A DNA stretch of 13,815 nt from Hymenobacter sp. (lineage in GTDB: Bacteria > Bacteroidota > Bacteroidia > Cytophagales > Hymenobacteraceae): contig JANYFQ010000136.1 of assembly GCA_025362615.1 (NCBI GenBank), positions 1 through 13,815 of the forward strand, read 5' to 3'. The notes under the pieces were generated by a model. The model was not told the origin of the DNA. It made no database searches and worked only from the letters and a program-made list of their open reading frames with translations. Positions 1 to 6,172 of the stretch are shown here, in pieces. Positions within the stretch are counted from its first letter, which is position 1. Every line of letters begins with the position of its first letter. The translations under genes and the position numbers were made by a program.

Positions 1-8
1 TGAGAAAA

Positions 9-41
9 GCGGGCGGGCGGCGGAAAAAGCCGCCCGCCCGC
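9..41. terminator. GC-rich hairpin upstream of the peptidase gene, possible terminator of a leftward or upstream transcript
   Basis: A perfect 13-base stem (9-21 paired with 29-41) encloses a 7-base loop, GGAAAAA. On the plus strand it is not followed by a T run. Read on the minus strand it is followed by TTTTCTCA, so it resembles an intrinsic terminator better in that direction. It may also mark the end of an upstream gene lying outside the window. Its function is inferred from structure only. It lies 15 bases before the peptidase promoter box and so could insulate that promoter. Confidence 0.45.
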
Positions 42-56
42 GCCGCCCCTCGCCGC

Positions 57-64
57 TACCTTTG
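57..64 (+). promoter_or_regulatory. Bacteroidota -7 box (TACCTTTG) for the peptidase gene
   Basis: TACCTTTG matches the Bacteroidota housekeeping-sigma -7 consensus TAnnTTTG exactly. It ends only four bases before the ATG at 69. Transcription would therefore start at or within a base or two of the start codon, predicting a leaderless or nearly leaderless mRNA. No clear TTG -33 element is present at the expected spacing, because that stretch is the GC-rich hairpin region. Confidence 0.6.
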
Positions 65-68
65 CCCC

Positions 69-2258
69 ATGCGTTTCTCGTTCCTCCTCGCCGCCTGCCT
101 CCTGCCCGCCGCCGCCCAGGCCCAGCAAAAACAGCCGCTCACCCTCGAAGACATCTGGGCCAGGCCCACCTTCAAAACCGCCACCGTGCCGGGCTTCGAT
201 TGGATGAAGGACGGGCGCTACTACGCCAGCCTCGACGCGGGCAGCCTCGTGCAGCACGAGGCCGCCACCGGCCGCGCCAGCCGCACCCTCGCCGCCGCCG
301 CCGACCTCAAAGCCCCCGACGGCCAGCCCCTGGCCGTGGACGGCACCCGCTTCAACGCCGACGAAACCAAGCTGCTGCTGGCCACCGCCACCGAACCGAT
401 TTACCGGCGCTCGGCGCGGGCCGCCTACTACGTCTTCGACACCCAAACCCGCCGCCTTGTGGCCCTGAGCGCGGGCGGCAAGCAGGGCTACGCCACGTTT
501 TCGCCCGATGGCCGGCGCGTGGCCTTCGTGCGCGACAATAATTTGTTTGTGACCGAACTGGCCACGATGCGCGAGACGGCCATCACCACCGACGGTGCCG
601 CCAACCGCCTCATCCACGGCTCCTGCGACTGGGTGTATGAGGAGGAATTTGAGTTCGCCCAGGCGTTTTTCTGGTCGCCCGACTCGCGGCAACTGGCCTT
701 TTATTCGTTCGACGAAAGCCTGGTGCCGGAGTACGATATGCAAACCTGGGGCGGGCTTTACCCGAAGGAATACCGCTTCAAATACCCCAAAGCGGGTGAG
801 AAAAACGCCGTCGTGGCCATCAGCAGCTACGACGTGGCCGCCGCCCGCACCACCAAAATGAACGTGGGGCCGGAGCCTGACCAGTACATCCCCCGTGTGC
901 AGTGGACGGCCACGCCCAACCTGCTCAGCATCCGGCGCATGAACCGCCTGCAAAACAAGCTCGAAATTCTCCACGCCGATGCCGCCACCGGCCAAAGCCA
1001 GGTCGTGCTGACGGACACCGACGCGGCTTACGTCGAAGTTCACGACGACGATTTGCACTACCTGCCCGGCGGCCAGCAGTTCGTGTTTGCCAGCGAGAAA
1101 GACGGGCACCGCCACCTGTATTTGCACGCCGCCAACGGGCAGCTCGTGCGGCAGCTCACCAAAGGCCCCTGGGAGGTGAGCGACGTGGCCGGGCTGGACG
1201 CAAAGGGTGGTTTCGTGTACTACACGTCCACCGAAGCCTCGCCCCTGGAGCGCCACTTTTACCGCGTGAAACTCGGCGGCGGCCCCCCGCAGCGCCTCGG
1301 CGCGGCCGGGCCGGGCACCGACGTCATCAACCTCAGCCCCGACTGCCAGCGCTACCTCAACTACCACAGCCAGGCCGGGCAGCCGCCCGTGGTGAGCCTG
1401 CGCGACGGCCGCACCGGCCAGCTCCTCAAAACCCTCGAAGACAACGCCAAACTCCGCCAAACCCTGGCCGACCACACCCTCGGCACCCTCGAATTCATCC
1501 GCTTCACCACCGCCGAAGGCACCGCCCTCAACGGCTGGGTCATCAAGCCCGCCGACTTCGACCCCGCCAAAAAATACCCGGTGCTGATGCACGTGTACGG
1601 CGGCCCCGGCTCGCAAACCGTGAAGGACGATGCCGGCGGCGGCACGGCCTTCACCAACTACCTCTGGCACCAGTTGCTGGCCCAGAACGGCTACCTCGTG
1701 GTGAGCGTGGACGGGCGCGGCACCGGTGCCCGCGGCGCGGCCTTCAAGAAAAGCACCTACGCCAACCTCGGCAAGCTCGAAACCCAGGACCAGGCCGCCG
1801 CCGCCACCTACCTCGGCACGCTGCCCTACGTGGACAAAACGCGCATCGGCATCTGGGGCTGGAGCTTCGGCGGCTACATGACGGCCCTGGCCATCACCAA
1901 AAACGCCGACCTCTTCAAGATGGCCATCTCGGTGGCCCCGGTCACGAACTGGCGCTACTACGACAGCATCTACACCGAACGCTTCCTCAAAACGCCCCAG
2001 CAAAACCCCGGCGGCTACGACGACAATTCGCCCGTGCAGTTTGCCCAGCAGCTCCGGGGCAAGTACCTGCTCGTTCACGGCACCGGCGACGACAACGTGC
2101 ATTTCCAGAACTCCATCGCCTGGGTCGATGCCCTCATCAAGGCCGATAAGTCGTACCAAACCCTGTTCTACCCCAACCGCAATCACGGCATCTACGGCGG
2201 CAACACCCGCCTGCACCTCTACCGGCAAATGACGGAGTTTGTGAAGGCGAATTTGTAG
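69..2258 (+). CDS. Secreted dipeptidyl-peptidase IV-type serine protease (peptidase family S9B)
   Basis: This 729-residue protein is a typical length for DPP IV. It starts with a cleavable signal peptide of about 18-19 residues ending in AQA, so it is exported to the periplasm or surface. Residues about 90-470 form the beta-propeller (DPPIV N-terminal domain). They include DWVYEEEF at 187-194, whose E191-E192 correspond to the Glu pair that anchors the substrate N-terminus in DPP IV. The C-terminal alpha/beta-hydrolase domain carries the nucleophile S599 in GWSFGGY, the acid D674 in HGTGDD, and H706 in NHGIYGG, so the catalytic triad is intact. Family knowledge: these enzymes release X-Pro (or X-Ala) dipeptides from peptide N-termini, used in peptide scavenging. 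The start is fixed by the signal peptide and the promoter box directly upstream. The small gene 31 bases downstream may be co-transcribed. Exact substrate preference is not readable from the sequence. Confidence 0.95.
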   Translation: MRFSFLLAACLLPAAAQAQQKQPLTLEDIWARPTFKTATVPGFDWMKDGRYYASLDAGSLVQHEAATGRASRTLAAAADLKAPDGQPLAVDGTRFNADETKLLLATATEPIYRRSARAAYYVFDTQTRRLVALSAGGKQGYATFSPDGRRVAFVRDNNLFVTELATMRETAITTDGAANRLIHGSCDWVYEEEFEFAQAFFWSPDSRQLAFYSFDESLVPEYDMQTWGGLYPKEYRFKYPKAGEKNAVVAISSYDVAAARTTKMNVGPEPDQYIPRVQWTATPNLLSIRRMNRLQNKLEILHADAATGQSQVVLTDTDAAYVEVHDDDLHYLPGGQQFVFASEKDGHRHLYLHAANGQLVRQLTKGPWEVSDVAGLDAKGGFVYYTSTEASPLERHFYRVKLGGGPPQRLGAAGPGTDVINLSPDCQRYLNYHSQAGQPPVVSLRDGRTGQLLKTLEDNAKLRQTLADHTLGTLEFIRFTTAEGTALNGWVIKPADFDPAKKYPVLMHVYGGPGSQTVKDDAGGGTAFTNYLWHQLLAQNGYLVVSVDGRGTGARGAAFKKSTYANLGKLETQDQAAAATYLGTLPYVDKTRIGIWGWSFGGYMTALAITKNADLFKMAISVAPVTNWRYYDSIYTERFLKTPQQNPGGYDDNSPVQFAQQLRGKYLLVHGTGDDNVHFQNSIAWVDALIKADKSYQTLFYPNRNHGIYGGNTRLHLYRQMTEFVKANL

Positions 2259-2289
2259 CCGGATGAAATTTTAACGTGTAAATTGAGGC

Positions 2290-2511
2290 ATGAAAACCTA
2301 CCTGCTCCGCATTGCCGACGAACCCACCGACCGCGCCATGCGGGCAGCGCTGGCCGATTTGCTCAACCAACGCCTCGTCCGCCTCGAAACCGAGGCCGAC
2401 GACGAAGCCCTGCCCACGCTGACGGAGGCGGCCATTGAAAGCGACATCCTGCGGGCGCGGCAGCAGCCCGGCGTGTCGCTGGCCGAAGCCAAAGCCCGCT
2501 TTGGGCTGTGA
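2290..2511 (+). CDS. Small protein of unknown function, faintly antitoxin-like
   Basis: This 73-residue acidic, Ala/Leu-rich, helix-prone soluble protein begins MKTYLLRI. It has no signal peptide and no cysteine. The N-terminal half (MKTYLLRIADEPTDRAMRAAL) could form a short beta strand plus helix. The C-terminal part, SLAEAKARFGL, resembles the EAK-x-RF tail often seen in small Bacteroidota antitoxin-like proteins. No toxin gene follows: the next 220 bases are a repeat region and then a DNA glycosylase. It would therefore be an orphan if it is an antitoxin. Codon use is the same GC-rich style as its neighbours and the frame is cleanly closed, which supports a real gene. TAAATTGA eight bases upstream of the ATG is a poor -7 box, so read-through from the peptidase gene is as likely as its own promoter. 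Function is unknown. Confidence 0.65.
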   Translation: MKTYLLRIADEPTDRAMRAALADLLNQRLVRLETEADDEALPTLTEAAIESDILRARQQPGVSLAEAKARFGL

Positions 2512-2581
2512 GCGCCGGGCCGTTGCCGGTGGCCGTAACCCGAACCGCAGCCCGCTTCTTAAATATCTGCCGTTACGTGGT

Positions 2582-2716
2582 TGGCGCGGGGCTTTGCCCC
2601 GTGACTAAGTGCTGCGGATTTTCAACCCGCACCTTATAACGACCCGGTAGCAGACCGTTCAACGATTGCAGGCTGGAAGCCTGCGGCACTTGGTCACGGG
2701 GCACAGCCCCGCGCCA
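2582..2716. repeat. REP-like intergenic element: paired inverted arms with nested hairpins
   Basis: The left arm (2582-2617) and right arm (2681-2716) are inverted copies of 36 bases with four mismatches. Each arm contains its own small hairpin: CGGGGC-TTT-GCCCCG at 2587-2601 and CGGGGC-ACA-GCCCCG at 2697-2711. The interior holds TGCGG...CCGCA, partly inside the left arm, and the hairpin GCAGGC-TGGAA-GCCTGC at 2668-2684. This GC-rich multi-hairpin layout is characteristic of REP/BIME-type elements mobilised by RAYT transposases. That assignment is an inference, since no RAYT gene is in the window. The element occupies most of the gap between the small gene and the glycosylase. It ends 15 bases before the glycosylase start, so it could also affect transcription or mRNA stability. 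Confidence 0.65.
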
Positions 2717-2731
2717 TGTCAGTTAAGCACC

Positions 2732-3304
2732 ATGCTCCTCCCCCCCAGCTTCTACCAGCGCCCCGACGTGCTGCTCGTGGCCCGCGAGCTGCTGGGCAAG
2801 TACGTCTTCACGCAGTTCGAGGGCGAGCTGACGGGCGGGCGCATCGTCGAAACCGAAGCCTACCGCCACCACGGCGACGAGGCGCTGGCGCTGCACCTGC
2901 GGCGCAAGGCCCGGCAGGCGCAGGGCCTCTACCGGCCCGGCGGCCACGCGTATTTGTACGCTGTGTACGGCCGCCACACTCTTTTTAACCTCACCACCCA
3001 CGACGCCGCCCACCCCGATGCCGTGCTCATCCGCGCCATCGAACCCACCGAGGGCCTGGAAGTTATGCTGCGCCGGCGCGGGCTGCCGGCCCCGGCCCGC
3101 AACCTCACGGCCGGGCCGGGCACCCTCACCCAGGCCCTGGGCCTCACGCCCGCCCACACCGGCGTGGCCCTGCAAGCCCCCCCGCTCTGGCTCGAAGACC
3201 GGGGCGCGGCCGTACCCGAAGCGCTAGTGCGCCGCAGCCCGCGCATCGGCCTGGCTTACGCCGGCCCCGAAGCGGCCGGTCTGCCCTGGCGGTTTCGGTG
3301 TTAA
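2732..3304 (+). CDS. DNA-3-methyladenine glycosylase, AAG/MPG family
   Basis: This 190-residue protein is a normal size for bacterial AAG-family enzymes. It acts in base-excision repair by flipping out alkylated purines (3-methyladenine, hypoxanthine and related lesions) and cleaving the N-glycosidic bond, leaving an abasic site. GGRIVETEAY at residues 35-44 is the family active-site segment: E42 corresponds to the water-activating Glu of human AAG and Y44 to a base-stacking Tyr. GGHAYLYAVYGRHTLFN (70-86) and RNLTAGPGTLTQALGL are further family blocks. The segment between Y44 and H55 is two residues longer than in the human enzyme and has lost the usual RT-RN pattern. The start at 2732 was chosen because it begins with the conserved LPPSFYQRP. 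An in-frame upstream ATG at 2666 would add 22 residues encoded by the REP-like repeat. No clear promoter is seen. It converges with the next gene. Confidence 0.92.
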   Translation: MLLPPSFYQRPDVLLVARELLGKYVFTQFEGELTGGRIVETEAYRHHGDEALALHLRRKARQAQGLYRPGGHAYLYAVYGRHTLFNLTTHDAAHPDAVLIRAIEPTEGLEVMLRRRGLPAPARNLTAGPGTLTQALGLTPAHTGVALQAPPLWLEDRGAAVPEALVRRSPRIGLAYAGPEAAGLPWRFRC

Positions 3305-3449
3305 ATTGATTAATTGTTGAATTGCTTAATTGCTTAATTGTTGAATTATTGCTGGCGAGTGCGTCCGGCCCGCAGCGGGCGCAGTGTCGTTACAAGTGCC
3401 GTATGAGCAACAATTAAGCAATTAAGCAATTCAACAATTAAGCAATTAA
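3302..3449. repeat. AT-rich foldback repeat of 8-base units between convergent genes
   Basis: Two 42-base arms (3302-3343 and 3408-3449) are inverted copies with two mismatches, and the inner 34 bases pair perfectly. Each arm is built of consecutive octamers close to TTAATTGC or TGAATTGC, giving about five or six units per arm in the same phase. The 64-base loop contains a GC-rich palindrome around GCCCGCAGCGGGC. The left arm begins with the stop codon of the glycosylase, and the right arm contains the stop codon of the minus-strand T9SS gene. Both genes therefore end inside the structure. It may serve as a bidirectional 3' end or terminator, or be a mobile foldback repeat. No poly-T terminator lies elsewhere in this gap. 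Confidence 0.75.
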
Positions 3450-5875
3450 TCTAACACCACCTTGCGGGTGAAAACCTGCCCGCCCTGGCTCACGCGCAGC
3501 GTGTAGATGCCCGTGGGCAGGGCGCGGGTGCTGACTGAATGTTCGGAGGCAGTGCCGGGCAGCGTTTCGCGCAGCACGGTTTGGCCCAGGGCGTTGAGTA
3601 ACACGGCCTGTCGCAGGCCGGTGGCCGGGGCCAGGCGCAACGTCAGGCGGCCGGTGTTGCTGGGGTTGGGGTACACGAGCAGGGCGTTGGTATCGGCCTG
3701 GGTGCGGGCGGTCAGCACCGTGTTGGTGGCCCCAATGGTGAACGGCCCGGTGGCGTTGGAACTGCCATAGCCGCTCACGGCCACATAGTAGCGCTGGCCG
3801 ATGGTGAGGCCGGTGAGGGCCAAACTTGCCACGCCCGTGTTGTTGGCCCCGCTGCTCAGGCAATCTACCTGCGTGAAAGGACCGTTGGCGCAATCGGGCG
3901 TGGTGAAAACCCGCACCATGCCCGCCGCTGTGCCACTGAGCGAAAGAGTGCTAGTGGTTTGGGCGGCCGTGAAGCTGAACCACACGTCTTTCGGTGCATT
4001 GGCCGGCGAGCAAGCCGGCAGGTTGATGCCATTTTGCAGGCTGGTGGTCGAACCCACATTGGTGCTGCTTACTACGGCACTGCCCAGCGTCACAGCCCCG
4101 CACGGGTCGTCGTTGGTGGGTACGGTAAGGGGCGTACTGAAGCCAAACGGCCCGGCCACCGTGCTGCTGCCGTTGAAGCCACCGCAAATCTGCTGGATGT
4201 ACACGTCGTAAGCCGTGTTGGGCTGCAAATTGGTGAGGGTGGTGCTGGGCGTGGTGAGGCCGGTGAGGGTAGTGCCGCCCACCGGCGGCGTAAAGCCCCC
4301 CGGCCCGTACGTCACGGTGTAAGTACCGCCGGTGCTGCCGCTCCAGCTAATCTGGGCCGTGGTATTGGTAAGCGTACCGGTGGTGAAGCCTGCGGGTGCG
4401 GGGCAGTTGGGTACCGGCGTGGCGCAAATGGTGAATGGCCCCGTCACGGGCGAAAAAGAACTGGCATTGCTCACAGCCACGTAGTAAGTAGTCGAGGGCA
4501 GCAGGTTCGTAAGGTCGAGGTCGGGCGTGGCGGGGGTGCCAAAGGAGGAATTGGCGCAGCCCAACTCGGTAAACGGCCCGGCGCAGGTGGCTCCCGAAAA
4601 CCCGCGCACCACCTCGGCCGCCCCGCTCACGCGGATGCGAACGCCCGTGCTGGTGGGGCCGCTGGCGGCCGTCGTGAAGCTGTACCACACGTCGAGCGGT
4701 GTGCTGTTGAAGTTGGTGCAAACGGTGCTGGGGTTGCTGTAGCCGTTGGCCGGCGTGGTGGTGGCCCCCTGCGTGGTGCCGTTGGTGGGGGTGCAGGTGT
4801 TGGCGATGGTCAGCAGGCCCGCCCCGCACGGCTCGTTGTTGAGAATGAAGCTGCCCGCATTTGAAATGGGGCTGCTACCGGCTGCGCCGCCGCACACCTG
4901 CGTCACAAAAAACTGGTAAGTTCCGCCGCCCGTCAGGCCCGTAACGGCAACGCTCGTGCCCGTCACGCCCGTGAGCGTGGTGTACGCGTTGGTGCCCGAG
5001 CTGGGCAGGGCCGGGCTGAAGCCTGCCGGCCCGTACTGCACCGTGTAGGGGCCGGTGCCCGCCGCTACGCTCCAACTCAGGGTGGCGCTGGTGGCGGCGG
5101 TGGCTACGCCCGTCAGGCCCCGGGGTGTGGGGCAGGCCGAGGGCGCGGGGGGCAGAAAAGAATAAACCTGGCCCGTGGCGGGCGAGGTGGCGATGGAGTT
5201 GGTTTCGACGGTGCCGCTGGCCGTGGGTGCGGCCCCGGCATCGCTCAGGCTCAGAAAGTCTGACGGCGTGGTGCCCACCACGGCCCCGGCCAGGCCAATG
5301 GAGGCGTTGGTTCCGCTAAGCGCCCCGGTTTCGCGGCGGTACACAAATTCAACGCGGCCGCTGCCCTCGTAGAGTTTGGCTTGCAGCGAAAACGACGGCC
5401 CCGTGCCGTTGCCGAAACGCTTCCAGTTGAGCCACTCAAACGTGAAAACCTGGTTCGGAGCCGTACCCGTGGTTTGGTAGCTGGCCCGCGCCGTGGGTTC
5501 GCGCCCGTCCAAATCTTCCCAGAACGGGGCTATCAACGGCTTTTCGGTGCCGGACGCATTGGTGCCGAGAGAGTTAGTTAAGGCATTGCCCGACGCGGGG
5601 TTAAAGGAGATAAACCCGTTGGACGAGACGAGAAACGACGTGAAAGCCGTGCCGTCGTATACGAACGAGAAGCCCAGCGGCAGCACCCCCGACACCTGGT
5701 CGTCGGCCAATATGTTGGGTACGGTGGTGGCAGTGGCCGGCAGCGGCACAAACGTGCCCACAGAGGGCGTAAACTGGTACGTATCGACCTGGGCAAGTGC
5801 CGGCAGGGCCAGCAACACGGCCGGCAACCAGCTCAGGCTGCGCCGCAGCCACGAAGAGAGTAACAAATTCGACAT
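3446..5875 (-). CDS. Secreted Fn3/PPC-like multidomain protein with T9SS type A sorting domain
   Basis: This 809-residue protein starts MSNLLLSSWLRRSLSWLP and has a signal peptide ending near ALPALAQ. An ATG 14 codons further upstream was rejected because it would place a polar Pro/Ser-rich stretch before the signal peptide. Approximate domain order: 30-245 N-terminal beta-sandwich with SSNGFISF and APFWEDLDG, resembling carbohydrate-binding or nidogen-like modules; 247-345 Fn3; 346-490 PPC-like domain (PLDVWYSF...YYVAVSNASS); 492-588 second Fn3; 589-720 second PPC-like domain (KDVWFSFTAA...YYVAVSG); 730-809 type A sorting domain (VYPNPSNTGRLTL...LPTGIYTLRVSQGGQVFTRKVVLD). The family route is Sec export, then T9SS translocation across the outer membrane and cleavage or anchoring at the cell surface. 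No catalytic motif was recognised, so it is probably adhesive or structural. It is divergent from the type B protein gene and convergent with the glycosylase gene. Confidence 0.92.
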   Translation of the reverse strand: MSNLLLSSWLRRSLSWLPAVLLALPALAQVDTYQFTPSVGTFVPLPATATTVPNILADDQVSGVLPLGFSFVYDGTAFTSFLVSSNGFISFNPASGNALTNSLGTNASGTEKPLIAPFWEDLDGREPTARASYQTTGTAPNQVFTFEWLNWKRFGNGTGPSFSLQAKLYEGSGRVEFVYRRETGALSGTNASIGLAGAVVGTTPSDFLSLSDAGAAPTASGTVETNSIATSPATGQVYSFLPPAPSACPTPRGLTGVATAATSATLSWSVAAGTGPYTVQYGPAGFSPALPSSGTNAYTTLTGVTGTSVAVTGLTGGGTYQFFVTQVCGGAAGSSPISNAGSFILNNEPCGAGLLTIANTCTPTNGTTQGATTTPANGYSNPSTVCTNFNSTPLDVWYSFTTAASGPTSTGVRIRVSGAAEVVRGFSGATCAGPFTELGCANSSFGTPATPDLDLTNLLPSTTYYVAVSNASSFSPVTGPFTICATPVPNCPAPAGFTTGTLTNTTAQISWSGSTGGTYTVTYGPGGFTPPVGGTTLTGLTTPSTTLTNLQPNTAYDVYIQQICGGFNGSSTVAGPFGFSTPLTVPTNDDPCGAVTLGSAVVSSTNVGSTTSLQNGINLPACSPANAPKDVWFSFTAAQTTSTLSLSGTAAGMVRVFTTPDCANGPFTQVDCLSSGANNTGVASLALTGLTIGQRYYVAVSGYGSSNATGPFTIGATNTVLTARTQADTNALLVYPNPSNTGRLTLRLAPATGLRQAVLLNALGQTVLRETLPGTASEHSVSTRALPTGIYTLRVSQGGQVFTRKVVLD

Positions 5876-6172
5876 GGGCAACGAGTGGGGTGAAGGGGAG
5901 GATGGAAGGGGTGCCACGCCGCACCTGGCTTGGCTGATGTATCAAAAATAGGCATTAAAAAGTTGGCGCGGTGGAGGTGCCGGGTTAAGTCGTTGCGAAG
6001 CGTTTGAGGTGAGCAGGCATCAAAAAAGTTTCAGAAACGCCAAAAAAAAGAGTGTTCTGGCGCTTAATTTGCTTGCGGGCTTGGTTCATCCACACCCCAG
6101 CGTGGCCCCGTTTTATCAGCCCGGTCGCTGGTCTTTTTGCTCACTAATCACCCCAATTCCCCTTCACCACCC
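5876..6172. other. Divergent intergenic region between two T9SS cargo genes
   Basis: These 297 bases hold the upstream regions of the minus-strand type A gene and the plus-strand type B gene. The minus-strand side has the TATTTTTG box at 5943-5950. On the plus-strand side TTAATTTG at 6064-6071 is a seven-of-eight match to TAnnTTTG, but it has no convincing -33 partner. A-rich tracts occur at 6021-6050. No coding region, RNA gene or strong inverted repeat was seen. Confidence 0.5.
5943..5950 (-). promoter_or_regulatory. Candidate -7 box (TATTTTTG) for the minus-strand T9SS gene
   Basis: Read on the minus strand, TATTTTTG matches TAnnTTTG and lies 67 bases upstream of the ATG at 5875, leaving a leader of roughly 60 bases. 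No TTG is seen at the usual 19-21 base spacing, so the -33 element is weak or absent. Confidence 0.4.

Noticed and set aside
902..2149. Long plus-strand open frame (415 codons) overlapping the peptidase gene in another frame
   Set aside because: It encodes a low-complexity Arg/Pro/His-rich peptide with no motif. It lies within the DPP IV frame, which has all its catalytic motifs. Such open frames are expected in GC-rich DNA.
2666..2731. Upstream ATG extending the glycosylase by 22 residues
   Set aside because: The extension is encoded by the REP-like element, and conserved family sequence begins only at the ATG at 2732.
3302..3449. Possible CRISPR array because of regularly repeated short units
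   Set aside because: The units are contiguous 8-base repeats with no unique spacers, arranged as an inverted pair. No cas gene is present.
3959..4864. 301-codon plus-strand open frame opposite the minus-strand T9SS gene
   Set aside because: It is antisense to a gene with clear signal peptide, Fn3 and sorting domains. Its Gly/Arg/Ala-rich translation is typical of antisense GC-rich frames.
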